A DNA stretch of 64,000 nucleotides from Pseudogulbenkiania ferrooxidans 2002 (lineage in GTDB: Bacteria; Pseudomonadota; Gammaproteobacteria; Burkholderiales; Chromobacteriaceae): positions 310,001-374,000 of the forward strand of contig NZ_ACIS01000003.1 in assembly GCF_000174355.1 (NCBI RefSeq), read 5' to 3'. Shown here piece after piece: positions 7,687 to 16,242 of the stretch (within the stretch, counting starts at the first letter, position 1; each line of letters starts with the position of its first letter). The notes below the pieces were generated by a model that was not told where the DNA came from, made no database searches, and saw only the letters and a list, made by a program, of their open reading frames with translations. The position numbers were made by a program, and so were the translations under genes.

Positions 7687-8901
7687 ATGAACACAAAGCA
7701 GACACCGCCTCGGGACGCCGGGGCGCAACGGCCAAGCCCCGACTGGGATGCCCGCGCCCCTGCCGTCCTCCAGGACCAAATCCGGGCTTACGACGACATG
7801 CGACATCGTTGCCCGGTAGCCTACAGCGAGTACCTGAACTGGTCGCTGTTCCGCCACCACGATGTGATACAGGCCCTGACCGACCCCAAGACCTTCAGCA
7901 ACGCGGTTTCCAGCTATCCCTCAATCCCCAATGGCATGGACCCACCCGAGCACACGGCCTACCGCATGCTGATCGATCCTTATTTTGCCCCCGAGGCCAT
8001 GGCCCGATTCGAGCCGGTGTGCCGGCGTATCGCCGTCGACCTAGTGCGCGAGCTGCCGTCGGCGGGTGAAGTGGAACTGATGGGCCAATTCGCCGAGGAC
8101 TTCGCCCTGCAAATCCAGTGCGCCTTCATGGGGTGGCCGGTGGCACTGCACGCCCCCCTGCGCCGCTGGACCCACCGCAATCGCGCAGCCACCCTGGCGG
8201 CCGATCGCGCGGCCATGGCGGCCGTCGCGCTCGAATTCGACGGCTACATCCGGGCGCAACTCGACGCCCGCCGGGCCGCGGGTGACCAGGCCCCCGATGA
8301 CGTGACCCGCCGCCTCCTCGGGGAAACGCTGCAGGGCCGGACACTGAGCGACGCCGAGATCGTCAGCATCGTGCGCAACTGGACGGTCGGCGAGCTGTCC
8401 ACCATTTCCTCCTGCGTCGGGATTCTCACCCAGTACCTGGCCGAACAGGCCGAGTTGCAGCAGCGGCTGCGACAGCAGCCGGAGCTGTTGCCGGCCGCCA
8501 TCGACGAGATCCTGCGCATTCATGCGCCCCTGATCGCCAACCGCAGGATCGCCACCCGGGATGTGGAAATCGGCGGCTGCCAGTTGAAAGCCGGCGACCG
8601 CGTCACTCTGATATGGGCGTCGGCCAATCGCGACGAAACCGTCTTCGGCGACGCCGACGAATTCCGACTTGACCGCGAGCCGGCCGACAACCTCCTCTAC
8701 GGCGCCGGAATTCATGTCTGCCCCGGCGCTCCGCTGGCCCGGCTCGAATTGAAGATCGTGATGGAAGCCCTGCTCAGTCAAACGGAGCGAATCGGAACAT
8801 TGGCAGGCAAGACTCCGGTGCGGGCGAGCTATCCGGCCAGCGGCTACGCCTCGCTGCCGTTGTGGATCGAGCGAGCCGCCGGCCCCGCCCACCAGGCCTG
8901 A
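7687..8901 (+). CDS. Cytochrome P450 (bacterial class I)
   Basis: A soluble P450 of 404 residues. The K-helix ExxR is EILR (274-277) and the heme-binding loop is YGAGIHVCPG with thiolate Cys345. The I-helix reads NWTVGELSTISS (231-242), lacking the usual acid-alcohol pair (AGxET/DT) that relays protons to oxygen, which hints at an unusual substrate or mechanism. There is no signal peptide and no ferredoxin or ferredoxin-reductase gene nearby, so redox partners must be encoded elsewhere. AAAGGTG at 7675-7681 supports the ATG at 7687; earlier in-frame starts lack support. Substrate unknown; the gene is an isolated cargo between core genes. Confidence 0.88.
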   Translation: MNTKQTPPRDAGAQRPSPDWDARAPAVLQDQIRAYDDMRHRCPVAYSEYLNWSLFRHHDVIQALTDPKTFSNAVSSYPSIPNGMDPPEHTAYRMLIDPYFAPEAMARFEPVCRRIAVDLVRELPSAGEVELMGQFAEDFALQIQCAFMGWPVALHAPLRRWTHRNRAATLAADRAAMAAVALEFDGYIRAQLDARRAAGDQAPDDVTRRLLGETLQGRTLSDAEIVSIVRNWTVGELSTISSCVGILTQYLAEQAELQQRLRQQPELLPAAIDEILRIHAPLIANRRIATRDVEIGGCQLKAGDRVTLIWASANRDETVFGDADEFRLDREPADNLLYGAGIHVCPGAPLARLELKIVMEALLSQTERIGTLAGKTPVRASYPASGYASLPLWIERAAGPAHQA

Positions 8902-8950
8902 GACGACCGCCGCACGCCGGCACGACGTCCAGGCACAAGCTGCAAGCGCC

Positions 8951-8982
8951 AAAAAAAAAACGGGAGCCAAGGCTCCCGTTTG
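8951..8982. terminator. Bidirectional terminator between P450 and aspS
   Basis: Stem CGGGAGCC-AA-GGCTCCCG preceded by ten A residues. The A-run is the T-run for the minus-strand aspS transcript; the plus-strand side has only a short TT, so it acts mainly for aspS. Confidence 0.85.
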
Positions 8983-9000
8983 TCATGGTGAGATACAGGC

Positions 9001-10803
9001 TCAGGCCTTGCTCTCGGCCTTCTGACGCAGACGCAGGTTCAGTTCGCGCAGCTGCTTCTCGTCCACCGCGCCCGGCGCGTTGGTCAGGAGACACTGCGCG
9101 CGCTGGGTCTTCGGGAAGGCGATCACGTCGCGGATCGACTCGGCGCCGGCCATCAGCGTGACCAGACGGTCCAGACCGAACGCCAGGCCGCCGTGCGGCG
9201 GAGCACCAAACTTCAGGTTGTCGAGCAGGAAGCCGAACTTGTTCTGCTGTTCTTCCGGCGTGATCTTCAGGGCGGCGAACACCTTTTCCTGTATCTCGGC
9301 GCGGTGGATACGCACCGAACCACCACCGATTTCCCAGCCGTTCAGCACCATGTCGTAGGCACGCGCCAGGCACGCGCCCGGGTTGCTGTCCATCAGGTCC
9401 TCGTGGCCCGGTTTCGGGCTGGTGAACGGATGGTGGCAGGCGGTCCAGCGGTCGTCGTCCTCGTCATACTCGAACATCGGGAAGTCGACCACCCACAGCG
9501 GACGCCATTCCTTGACGAAGTAGCCACCCGCCAGGCCACGCTCGTGGCCGATCTTGATGCGCAGCGCGCCGATCGCCTCGTTCACCACCTTGGCCTTGTC
9601 GGCGCCGAAGAAGATGATGTCGCCATTGTCGGCAGCGGTACGCGCCATGATCTCGTTCAGCGCGTTCACCGACAGGAACTTCACGATCGGCGACTGCAGG
9701 CCGCTGTTCTCGTCGTTGCTGATCTTGCTCTTGTCGTTGACCTTGATGTAGGCCAGGCCCTTGGCGCCGTAGATGCCGACGAACTGGGTGTAGTCGTCGA
9801 TCTCCTTGCGGGAGAGCGCCGCGCCACCCGGCACGCGCAGGGCCACGACACGGCCGTTAGGCAGGTCGGCAGCACCGCGGAACACCTTGAATTCCTCGGT
9901 CTTCATCAGGTCGGTGAGTTCGGTGAACTGCAGGCTGACGCGCAGGTCCGGCTTGTCGGAGCCGTAGTAGTGCATGGCGTCGGCGTAGCTCATGCGCGGG
10001 AAGTCGCCCAGTTCCACGTCCATCACGTCGCGGAAGATCTGGCGCGCCATGTCTTCGGTGATGTCCATGATCTGGTCCTCGTCCAGGAACGAGGTCTCCA
10101 GGTCGATCTGGGTGAATTCGGGCTGACGGTCGGCACGCAGGTCTTCGTCGCGGAAGCACTTGGTGATCTGGTAGTAGCGGTCGAAGCCGGCCACCATCAA
10201 CAGCTGCTTGAACAGCTGCGGCGACTGCGGCAGCGCGAAGAATTCGCCCGGGTGCACGCGGGACGGCACCAGGTAGTCGCGCGCGCCTTCCGGCGTGGAG
10301 CGGGTCAGCATCGGGGTTTCGATGTCGATGAACCCCTGCTGGTCGAGGTACTGGCGCACGCCCATCGCCACGCGGTAGCGCAGGCGCAGGTTCTTCTGCA
10401 TCGCCGGGCGACGCAGGTCGATCACGCGGTGGGTCAGACGCACGTTTTCCGACAGGTTCTCGTCGTCGATCTGGAACGGCGGGGTGGCGGCCGTGTTCAG
10501 TATCTCGATGTCCTTGGCCAGGATCTCGATCTCGCCGGAAACCAGGTGGGCGTTGGCGGTGCCGGCCGGACGCTCGCGCACGATGCCGGAGATCGACAGC
10601 ACGAATTCGTTGCGCGCGCTGTCGGCGGTCTTGAACGCTTCCGGGGTATCCGGATCGATCACCACCTGCACCAGACCCTCACGGTCGCGCAGGTCGATGA
10701 AAATCACGCCGCCGTGGTCGCGACGACGATGCACCCAGCCCTTCACCGTCACGGTCTGGCCGAGATAGGCCTTGTCAATCAGCCCGCAGTAATTGGTTCG
10801 CAT
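9001..10803 (-). CDS. aspS: Aspartyl-tRNA synthetase
   Basis: A class II synthetase of 600 residues that charges tRNA-Asp (bacterial type, possibly also tRNA-Asn in this group). The N-terminal OB-fold has [22 protein letters not shown], motif 2 contains [16 protein letters not shown], a bacterial GAD insertion follows, and motif 3 is GLAFGLDRL near the C-terminus. The ATG at 10803 ([15 protein letters not shown]) matches the family start and has AGGA six bases upstream; 12 extra in-frame codons upstream are unlikely to be used. It is the last gene of the fmdB-DUF502-aspS operon common in Betaproteobacteria. Confidence 0.96.
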   Translation of the reverse strand: MRTNYCGLIDKAYLGQTVTVKGWVHRRRDHGGVIFIDLRDREGLVQVVIDPDTPEAFKTADSARNEFVLSISGIVRERPAGTANAHLVSGEIEILAKDIEILNTAATPPFQIDDENLSENVRLTHRVIDLRRPAMQKNLRLRYRVAMGVRQYLDQQGFIDIETPMLTRSTPEGARDYLVPSRVHPGEFFALPQSPQLFKQLLMVAGFDRYYQITKCFRDEDLRADRQPEFTQIDLETSFLDEDQIMDITEDMARQIFRDVMDVELGDFPRMSYADAMHYYGSDKPDLRVSLQFTELTDLMKTEEFKVFRGAADLPNGRVVALRVPGGAALSRKEIDDYTQFVGIYGAKGLAYIKVNDKSKISNDENSGLQSPIVKFLSVNALNEIMARTAADNGDIIFFGADKAKVVNEAIGALRIKIGHERGLAGGYFVKEWRPLWVVDFPMFEYDEDDDRWTACHHPFTSPKPGHEDLMDSNPGACLARAYDMVLNGWEIGGGSVRIHRAEIQEKVFAALKITPEEQQNKFGFLLDNLKFGAPPHGGLAFGLDRLVTLMAGAESIRDVIAFPKTQRAQCLLTNAPGAVDEKQLRELNLRLRQKAESKA

Positions 10804-10879
10804 AATATCCTGAATTGAATCGTAAAAATTCGGTATCAAGGCCCAGAGTCTATTTCAGTAGGCGAGCGAGCCAAAGCAG

Positions 10880-11015
10880 CTTGAGTGCCACCAGCGCTCA
10901 GGAACCGGAATGTACACGCAGTACATGAGGATTCCTGATCGCTGAGCGAATCACTGTGTGCAAATCTTTGCCTTGCTCAGCGATGGATTCGCACGCAGTA
11001 CTGCTGGCGCTCAAG
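10880..11015. repeat. Structured intergenic repeat, type A copy
   Basis: A 136-bp element between DUF502 and aspS, inside the operon. The outer arms CTTGAGTGCCACCAG (10880-10894) and, inverted, CTTGAGCGCCAGCAG (11001-11015) match at 13 of 15 positions. Nested inside are GGAATGTAC..GTACAT..GGATTCC (10907-10935) and GCTGAGC/GCTCAGC (10941-10947, 10975-10981). The core GTACATGA-GGAT-GCTGAGC is shared, diverged and in the opposite orientation, with 36335-36447. It looks like a dispersed non-coding repeat able to fold into a cruciform or RNA structure. Confidence 0.55.
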
Positions 11016-11049
11016 ATGCACAGGCGCAGCCGCCTAATGAGATGGGCTC

Positions 11050-11673
11050 TTATTCGTCCTTGCCTGGGGGCGCAACCACCCCCATGGAAATCACATACTT
11101 CAGCGCGGCGTCCACACTCATCTCGAGCTCGCGCGTGTCCTTCTTCGGCACCATGATGAAATAGCCCGAAGTCGGGTTGGGCGTGGTCGGCACGTACACG
11201 CTGACGTATTCCTCACCGTCCAGGTGCGAAGCCACGTCGGCGGCCGGGGTGCCGGTCTGGAACGCCACGGTCCAGGAGCCCTGGTGCGGAAACTGCACCA
11301 GCAGGGCCTGACGGAAAGCCTGACCGGAATCCGACAGCAGCGTGTCGCTGACCTGCTTGACGCTGCTGTAGATCGACTTCACCACCGGGGTGCGCGAAAT
11401 CAGTGCATCCCAGAAGCTGAACAGGCGCTGACCCAGCACGTTGGCGGCGAGCATGCCCGTGCCGAGCAGGATCAACACCGACAGCAGCACGCCCAGGCCC
11501 GGTATGTGAAACCCGATCAGGGCTTCCGGACGCCAGTGCTCCGGCAATAGGGTCAGGGTCTGGTCCAGCGTGCCGACGATCAGGTTTAGCACCCACAGCG
11601 TCACCGCCACCGGAAGCCAGATCAGCAGGCCCGTAACCAGGTGCCCCTTGAAATTAAGCTGCAGACGCGGCAT
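11050..11673 (-). CDS. DUF502 family membrane protein
   Basis: A 207-residue inner-membrane protein. Two hydrophobic helices are at about residues 10-33 and 58-82, followed by a soluble domain containing PVVKSIYSSVKQV and the conserved YVPTTPNPTSGYFIMVP segment, diagnostic of DUF502. Function unknown. Its ATG (11673-11671) shares one base with the TGA of fmdB (TGATG), so the two are translationally coupled; a TTG three bases earlier is a less likely start. Conserved between fmdB and aspS in Betaproteobacteria. Confidence 0.88.
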   Translation of the reverse strand: MPRLQLNFKGHLVTGLLIWLPVAVTLWVLNLIVGTLDQTLTLLPEHWRPEALIGFHIPGLGVLLSVLILLGTGMLAANVLGQRLFSFWDALISRTPVVKSIYSSVKQVSDTLLSDSGQAFRQALLVQFPHQGSWTVAFQTGTPAADVASHLDGEEYVSVYVPTTPNPTSGYFIMVPKKDTRELEMSVDAALKYVISMGVVAPPGKDE

Positions 11674-11918
11674 CAACTGCAGCTACCACAGCCGCCGGTA
11701 CCGCAGCTGTGGCCGCCGGCCGGCGCCGAGGAACTGCCGTTCTTGAAATCGGTGGCGTACCAGCCCGAACCCTTGAGCTGGAACCCGGCCGCCGTCAGTT
11801 GCTTGCGGTAGTCTGGGCTGCCGCACTCGGGGCAGGCGGCAATCGGCGCATCGCTCATTTTCTGCAGGTGTTCTTTGGCAACCCCACAGGCATCGCAACG
11901 GTATGCATAAATCGGCAT
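11673..11918 (-). CDS. FmdB-type zinc-ribbon protein
   Basis: A small protein of 81 residues beginning MPIYAYRCDACG and containing two CxxC knuckles (CDAC near residue 8 and CPEC near 31), the FmdB/CxxC_CXXC_SSSS zinc-ribbon signature. The C-terminal tail is Gly/Ser/Cys rich (GGHSCGTGGCGSCS), also normal for the family. Role unproven; members have been called regulatory. AAGGAG seven bases upstream fixes the ATG at 11918; five more in-frame codons upstream are not needed. First gene of the operon with DUF502 and aspS. Confidence 0.9.
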   Translation of the reverse strand: MPIYAYRCDACGVAKEHLQKMSDAPIAACPECGSPDYRKQLTAAGFQLKGSGWYATDFKNGSSSAPAGGHSCGTGGCGSCS

Positions 11919-11934
11919 GTTTCTCTCCTTCACC

Positions 11935-11951
11935 TGCCATTGACAATGGCA
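11935..11951. promoter_or_regulatory. 17-bp palindrome in the fmdB leader
   Basis: TGCCATT-GAC-AATGGCA, perfectly symmetric, 17 bases before the fmdB ATG and just upstream of its ribosome-binding site. It could be a repressor operator or a leader hairpin. The rest of 11952-12161 must carry the divergent fmdB and fabI promoters; none is clear. Confidence 0.4.
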
Positions 11952-12161
11952 TAGACGGCATGTTTCTTGCTACAGTGAACGCTTGCCAGTACTGGCTTCC
12001 GCTCAGATGGGGACATTCCCTCCGCAACGCAAGCAGCTGTTCACAAACGGGTGATTATATCTGACTGCCAGTGCAACACAAAAATACTGTTTCGTCACAC
12101 CACCGCAATCCCACACGGCGAAGCTGTGGTCTGAACGCGTCAGTAGGAAAAAGGGAAGCTC

Positions 12162-12938
12162 ATGAAAAACATCCAGTCACCGCTCGCCGGCAAGAAAGGC
12201 CTGATCATCGGCATCGCCAACGAGCACAGCATCGCCTACGGCTGCGCCAAAGTTCTCAAGGCGCAGGGAGCGGAGTGTGCCGTCACCTACCTCAACGAAA
12301 AGGCCGAAAAGTACGTGCGCCCGCTGGCGGACACGCTGGCATCCCCCCTGGTGCTGCCGCTCGACGTGGAACAGCCGGGCCAGCTCGCCGCAGTGTTCGA
12401 CGCCATCGGCCAGCAGTGGGGCGAACTGGACTTCGTCATCCACTCCATCGCCTTCTGCCCGATGCAGGATCTGCACGGGCGCGTCACCGACGTGTCGCTG
12501 GCCGGTTTCCAGCAGGCGATGCAGGTATCGTGCTATTCCTTCATCGAAACCGCGCGCCTGGCCGAGCCGCTGATGAAACACGGCGGCACGCTGATCACCA
12601 TGAGCTATTACGGCGCCGACAAAGTGGTGCAGAACTACAATATCATGGGACCGGTCAAGGCGGCGCTGGAGAGCGTCACGCGCTATCTGGCGCACGAACT
12701 GGGCAGCCAGGGCATCCGCGTGCACGCGGTGTCGCCGGGGCCGCTGAAGACCCGCGCCGCCTCCGGCATCGCCCATTTCGACCAGCTGATCGACGACGCC
12801 ATCGCGCGCGCGCCGCAGAACCGCCTAGTGGACATCGAGGACGTCGGCCAGACCTGCGCCTTCCTGATTTCGGACGCGGCGCGTTCGCTGACCGGCGACA
12901 CCTTCTATGTCGACGGCGGCTCCCACATCATGGCCTGA
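12162..12938 (+). CDS. fabI: Enoyl-[acyl-carrier-protein] reductase, FabI family
   Basis: A 258-residue NADH-dependent short-chain reductase. The cofactor loop is GLIIGIANEHSIAYG, catalytic Tyr159 and Lys166 have the FabI spacing Y-x6-K (YNIMGPVK), and SYYGADK supplies the second Tyr. It ends with the family pattern FYVDGGSHIM. It differs from typical housekeeping FabI (HSIAFCPMQDL where HSIAFAP is usual) and sits 14 bases before a phosphotransacylase and acetate kinase. This arrangement, also seen in Alphaproteobacteria, suggests a link to acyl-phosphate or polyhydroxyalkanoate metabolism. It may be a second FabI rather than the essential one. Confidence 0.88.
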   Translation: MKNIQSPLAGKKGLIIGIANEHSIAYGCAKVLKAQGAECAVTYLNEKAEKYVRPLADTLASPLVLPLDVEQPGQLAAVFDAIGQQWGELDFVIHSIAFCPMQDLHGRVTDVSLAGFQQAMQVSCYSFIETARLAEPLMKHGGTLITMSYYGADKVVQNYNIMGPVKAALESVTRYLAHELGSQGIRVHAVSPGPLKTRAASGIAHFDQLIDDAIARAPQNRLVDIEDVGQTCAFLISDAARSLTGDTFYVDGGSHIMA

Positions 12939-12952
12939 GAGAGACACCGAGC

Positions 12953-13888
12953 ATGACGCATGACGATCAAGCTTTCGACGATATCCTGCAACAGGCCGAG
13001 CAGCTCGGGCCGCTGCCGATGGCGGTGGCGCATCCGTGCAGCCGCGAGGCGCTCATGGGCGCGGTGGAGAGCGCCGACCACGGCATCGCCCGGCCGATCC
13101 TGATCGCGCCGCAGGCCAAGCTGAAGAAACTGGCCGAGGAACTCGGCGTCGACCTCACCCGCTTCGAGACCATCGACGTGCCGCACAGCCACGCCGCCGC
13201 GGAGCAGGCGGTGGCGCTGGTGCGCGACGGCTACGCCGACATCCTGATGAAGGGCAGCCTGCACACCGACGAATTCATGACCGAGGTCACGGCGCGCAGC
13301 AGCGGCATCCGCACCGAGCGCCGCATCAGCCACGTGTTCATCATGAAGGTGGAGAGCTACCCGCGCTACCTGTTCATCACCGACGCGGCGATCAACATCG
13401 AGCCCGACCTCACCGCCAAGCGCGACATCTGCCAGAACGCCATCGACCTGTGCCATGCCTTGGGCATCGCCTGCCCCAAGGTGGCGATCCTGGCGGCGGT
13501 GGAGACCATCAACCCGGAGATGCGCTCCACCATCGACGCCGCCGCGCTGTGCAAGATGGCCGACCGCGGCCAGATCACCGGCGCCATCCTGGACGGCCCG
13601 CTCGCCTTCGACAACGCCATCTCGCGCGAGGCGGCGGCGACCAAGGGCATCGTCTCGCCGGTGGCGGGCGACCCGGACATCCTGCTGGTGCCCGACCTGG
13701 AATCCGGCAACATGCTGGCCAAGCAGCTGTCCTACCTCGCTGCCGCCGCCTCCGCCGGGATCGTGATGGGCGCGCGCGTGCCGATCGTGCTGACCAGCCG
13801 CGCCGACGACTCCAACGGCCGGCTCGCCTCCACCGCGGTGGCAAACCTGCTGGCGCACGGCAAACAAAGGCGGGAGCCGCTGGCATGA
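12953..13888 (+). CDS. Phosphate acetyl/butyryltransferase
   Basis: A 311-residue short-form phosphotransacylase that exchanges CoA for phosphate on acetyl- or butyryl-CoA. Recognisable blocks are DILMKGSLHTDEFM, the VFIMKVESYPRYLFITDAAIN region and GAILDGPLAFDNAIS, all as in Ptb/Pta short forms; there is no N-terminal DRTGG regulatory domain. The start ATG at 12953 lies 14 bases after fabI; the frame is open far upstream but that is the shadow of fabI. The stop overlaps ackA as ATGA. Chain-length preference cannot be read from the sequence. Confidence 0.88.
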   Translation: MTHDDQAFDDILQQAEQLGPLPMAVAHPCSREALMGAVESADHGIARPILIAPQAKLKKLAEELGVDLTRFETIDVPHSHAAAEQAVALVRDGYADILMKGSLHTDEFMTEVTARSSGIRTERRISHVFIMKVESYPRYLFITDAAINIEPDLTAKRDICQNAIDLCHALGIACPKVAILAAVETINPEMRSTIDAAALCKMADRGQITGAILDGPLAFDNAISREAAATKGIVSPVAGDPDILLVPDLESGNMLAKQLSYLAAAASAGIVMGARVPIVLTSRADDSNGRLASTAVANLLAHGKQRREPLA

Positions 13889-15039
13889 AGAAAGTGCACC
13901 TGGCGATCAACGCCGGCTCGGCCACGCTGAAGTTCCGCGCCTACAGCGCCGACGGCCACGGCCTGTTGGTCAAGGGGCTGGTGGAGCACTTCGGCCAGGA
14001 CGGCGGGCGCTTGACGCTGACCGACGGCAAGGGGCTGCCGCTGCTGCAACAGGAGCTGGCCGGCAACGGCCGCGACCTGGCGGTGGCGGCGGTGATCAAC
14101 GCCCTGGCCGACCGCCAGATGACGGTCGCGGCGGTAGTGCACCGCGTGGTGCACGGCGGCAACCGCTTCAGCGAACCGGTCCGGCTCACGCCGCAGGTGC
14201 GCGCCGGACTGGAGGAGTTCGTCGCGCTCGCCCCGCTGCACCAGCCGGTGAGCCTGGCGGTGATCGACGCCTTCACCGCACTGGACGAGCGGCTGCTGCA
14301 GATCGCCTGCTTCGACACCGCCTTCCACACCAGCCAGCCGGAGGTGGCGACGCGTTTCGGCATCGCCCGCCACTGGCATGCCGAAGGGGTGCGGCGCTAC
14401 GGTTTTCACGGCCTCTCCTACGCCGCCATCGCGCGCCGCCTGCCCGAACTGGGGTTGGCCGAAGCCAAGGTGGTGGTGTGCCACCTGGGCAGCGGCGCCA
14501 GCGCCTGCGCCATGGTGCAGGGGCGCAGCGTCGCCAGCAGCATGGGCTTTTCCGCGGTGGACGGCCTGCTGATGGGCACCCGCCCCGGCGCCCTCGACCC
14601 CGAAGTGCTGCTGTACTGGATAGAGCACGAGGGCATGGGGGTGGCCGAGGTGCGGCGCGAGCTCTACAAGAACTCGGGCCTGCTGGGGGTATCGGGCCTG
14701 TCGGCGGACATGCGCGAGCTGCTCGCCAGCCACGTGCCGGCGGCGCGCGAGGCGGTCGAACTGTTCTGCTACCGCGTGGTCCGGGAAATCGGCGCGCTGG
14801 CGGCGGCGATGAAGGGGCTGGACGCGGTGATTTTCACCGCTGGCATCGGCGAGCGCTCGCCGGAAATCCGCGCCCGCGTCGTCAAGCAGCTGGCCTGGCT
14901 CGGCTTCGAACTGGATCTTTCGGCCAACCTGGCGCAAGCACGCCGCCTGACGACGTCGGCCAGCCCGCGCAGCGCCTGGATGATTCCCACCGACGAGGAA
15001 GGCGAAATGCTGCGCAGCGCCGCCCTGCTGTTGGGTTGA
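13885..15039 (+). CDS. ackA: Acetate/propionate/butyrate kinase
   Basis: A 384-residue acetokinase-family enzyme making ATP from an acyl phosphate. Signatures: NAGSATLKF at the N-terminus (ATP/phosphate loop), HRVVHGG, CFDTAFH with the substrate-site aromatic, HLGSGASACA, and FTAGIGERSPEIR near the C-terminus. The ATGA overlap with the phosphotransacylase shows coupled expression. With that enzyme it gives a CoA-ester to carboxylate pathway with substrate-level phosphorylation. A DUS-like 12-mer is embedded near its 3-prime end. Confidence 0.92.
   Translation: MKKVHLAINAGSATLKFRAYSADGHGLLVKGLVEHFGQDGGRLTLTDGKGLPLLQQELAGNGRDLAVAAVINALADRQMTVAAVVHRVVHGGNRFSEPVRLTPQVRAGLEEFVALAPLHQPVSLAVIDAFTALDERLLQIACFDTAFHTSQPEVATRFGIARHWHAEGVRRYGFHGLSYAAIARRLPELGLAEAKVVVCHLGSGASACAMVQGRSVASSMGFSAVDGLLMGTRPGALDPEVLLYWIEHEGMGVAEVRRELYKNSGLLGVSGLSADMRELLASHVPAAREAVELFCYRVVREIGALAAAMKGLDAVIFTAGIGERSPEIRARVVKQLAWLGFELDLSANLAQARRLTTSASPRSAWMIPTDEEGEMLRSAALLLG
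14919..14930 (+). repeat. DUS-like 12-mer, copy 4 (inside ackA)
   Basis: Perfect copy read as part of Leu-Ser-Ala-Asn-Leu in the kinase gene. A one-mismatch copy in reverse orientation (GGGTTGGCCGAA) lies in the same gene at 14452-14463. Confidence 0.8.
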
Positions 15040-15048
15040 GCGCCGCCG

Positions 15049-16137
15049 TCAGCCCTGCGCCCAGTCGTTGAGCATCAGGCCGAAGCCGATGCCCTGGTTG
15101 CGATGGTTGTAGTCGATCAGGCTCTCGCCGTAGCCATTGAAGTACTGCAGGTAGCCGCGCAGGCGGCCGGCCAGCGGGAAGGTCCAGCCCAGTTGCAACG
15201 CCCCCTTGCCGGACGACGGGTTGTAGCGCGCCAGCGCCGCCAGGGTATGGTCGTTCCAGCGATACTGGGCCTGCAGGTCGCCATAGCCGTAGTAGCGCAG
15301 GATGTCGGGGTTGTCGTCGCTCTCTACCGGCTCCGGCAGCCGCTGCCACGCGCGCGCCGTCAGCGTCAGCGGACCGCGCTCCATGCCGAGCAGTCCGTAC
15401 ACCCGGTTCCAGCTGCGCGACAGCGGGTCGCTCTGGCCGTTGGACTGATGCACAAAGCCGGCGCCCAACAGCCGTACCCGCCAGCCCAGCACGGACCAAT
15501 CGACCGGCAGGCTGGCCATGACTTCAGGCTCGTAATCGGTTTCGCGAAACGGCGACGACTGCGGCTTGTTGTAGAGCTGCCAGTGCGACTGCTGGGTATA
15601 GCCGAACCACAGGTCGGCCGGCGTGCCCAGCACGTTCTGCCAGACCTTGCTCTTGAACGAGAGCTGGAACTTGACTTCGGTGTGGTCGAGATCCTGCGCA
15701 GTGGTGCCGTGTGTCGGCGTGGACGGGGCCGTGTTGGGAGCGACCTGGTACCAGCCGGGCAGGAAATACGAGGGCCGGTGGCCGCGCAGCAGGAAGGTAC
15801 GGTGCGGAGCATCCTGATCCAGATCCCACAGCTTGGCCAGCGCCGTACTCTCCGGCACCGGCTCGGCACGCTCTTCCGCTGCAGGAGGAATGGCAGCAGG
15901 CGCGGGCATTGCTTCGGTGGTGTTTACGGCAGGCTCCGCCAAGGCCGGAGCGGTGGCAAGGGCGGTGGCAGGCGGCCGGGCCGCCGTGGCGGCAGCGTCG
16001 AAACAGGCGAGCCGTGCCTCGGCCGCGGGCAAGGCGGCGCATCGGCCCAGCGCCTCCCCGGCGCTCTCGGCATGGCTCATCAGCGGCAGCAGGAGCGGCA
16101 AACCCGGCAGCCAGCGCAGAATGGACATGGGCGTCAT
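15049..16137 (-). CDS. pldA: Outer-membrane phospholipase A (PldA)
   Basis: About 362 residues: signal peptide (MSILRWLPGLPLLLPLMSHA), a low-complexity Ala/Pro linker to about residue 95, then the 12-strand beta-barrel. The catalytic signature HQSNGQSDPLSRSWNR (His and Ser nucleophile, Asn downstream) is encoded around 15405-15454. The barrel ends NQGIGFGLMLNDWAQG. The enzyme hydrolyses outer-membrane phospholipids as a calcium-dependent dimer. The start is uncertain: ATG codons at 16137 and 16128 both lack a good ribosome-binding site. The Ala/Pro linker is longer than in E. coli PldA. It converges with ackA, 9 bases apart. Confidence 0.9.
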   Translation of the reverse strand: MTPMSILRWLPGLPLLLPLMSHAESAGEALGRCAALPAAEARLACFDAAATAARPPATALATAPALAEPAVNTTEAMPAPAAIPPAAEERAEPVPESTALAKLWDLDQDAPHRTFLLRGHRPSYFLPGWYQVAPNTAPSTPTHGTTAQDLDHTEVKFQLSFKSKVWQNVLGTPADLWFGYTQQSHWQLYNKPQSSPFRETDYEPEVMASLPVDWSVLGWRVRLLGAGFVHQSNGQSDPLSRSWNRVYGLLGMERGPLTLTARAWQRLPEPVESDDNPDILRYYGYGDLQAQYRWNDHTLAALARYNPSSGKGALQLGWTFPLAGRLRGYLQYFNGYGESLIDYNHRNQGIGFGLMLNDWAQG

Positions 16138-16186
16138 CGGCAAAAAAAGAAGGTATGACCCCCTGCCGGCGCCGACGGTTCCAAAA

Positions 16187-16216
16187 AAACAAAAGGCCCC
16201 GCGATGCGGGGCCTTT
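16187..16216 (-). terminator. Intrinsic terminator of rpsT
   Basis: GGCCCCGC-GAT-GCGGGGCC stem extended by AAA/TTT; on the minus strand it is followed by a T-rich tract. It separates rpsT from pldA, so pldA needs its own promoter. Confidence 0.85.
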
Positions 16217-16242
16217 GCATATTCGCTGTCCTTGCGGACGGA

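Noticed and set aside
7219-7860. 213-codon minus-strand frame upstream of and into the P450 gene
   Set aside because: No ribosome-binding site, no recognisable domain, and it overlaps the conserved P450 N-terminus.
9193-10818. Long plus-strand open frame opposite aspS
   Set aside because: Antisense shadow of a clear aspartyl-tRNA synthetase gene; His/Val/Leu-rich translation typical of reversed GC-rich codons.
11951-11961. Partial match to the Neisseria DUS (ATGCCGTCTAT on the minus strand; also GCCGTCTG at 43160-43167)
   Set aside because: Neither has the full core GCCGTCTGAA, and two short partial matches are expected by chance; the classical DUS is not used in this window.
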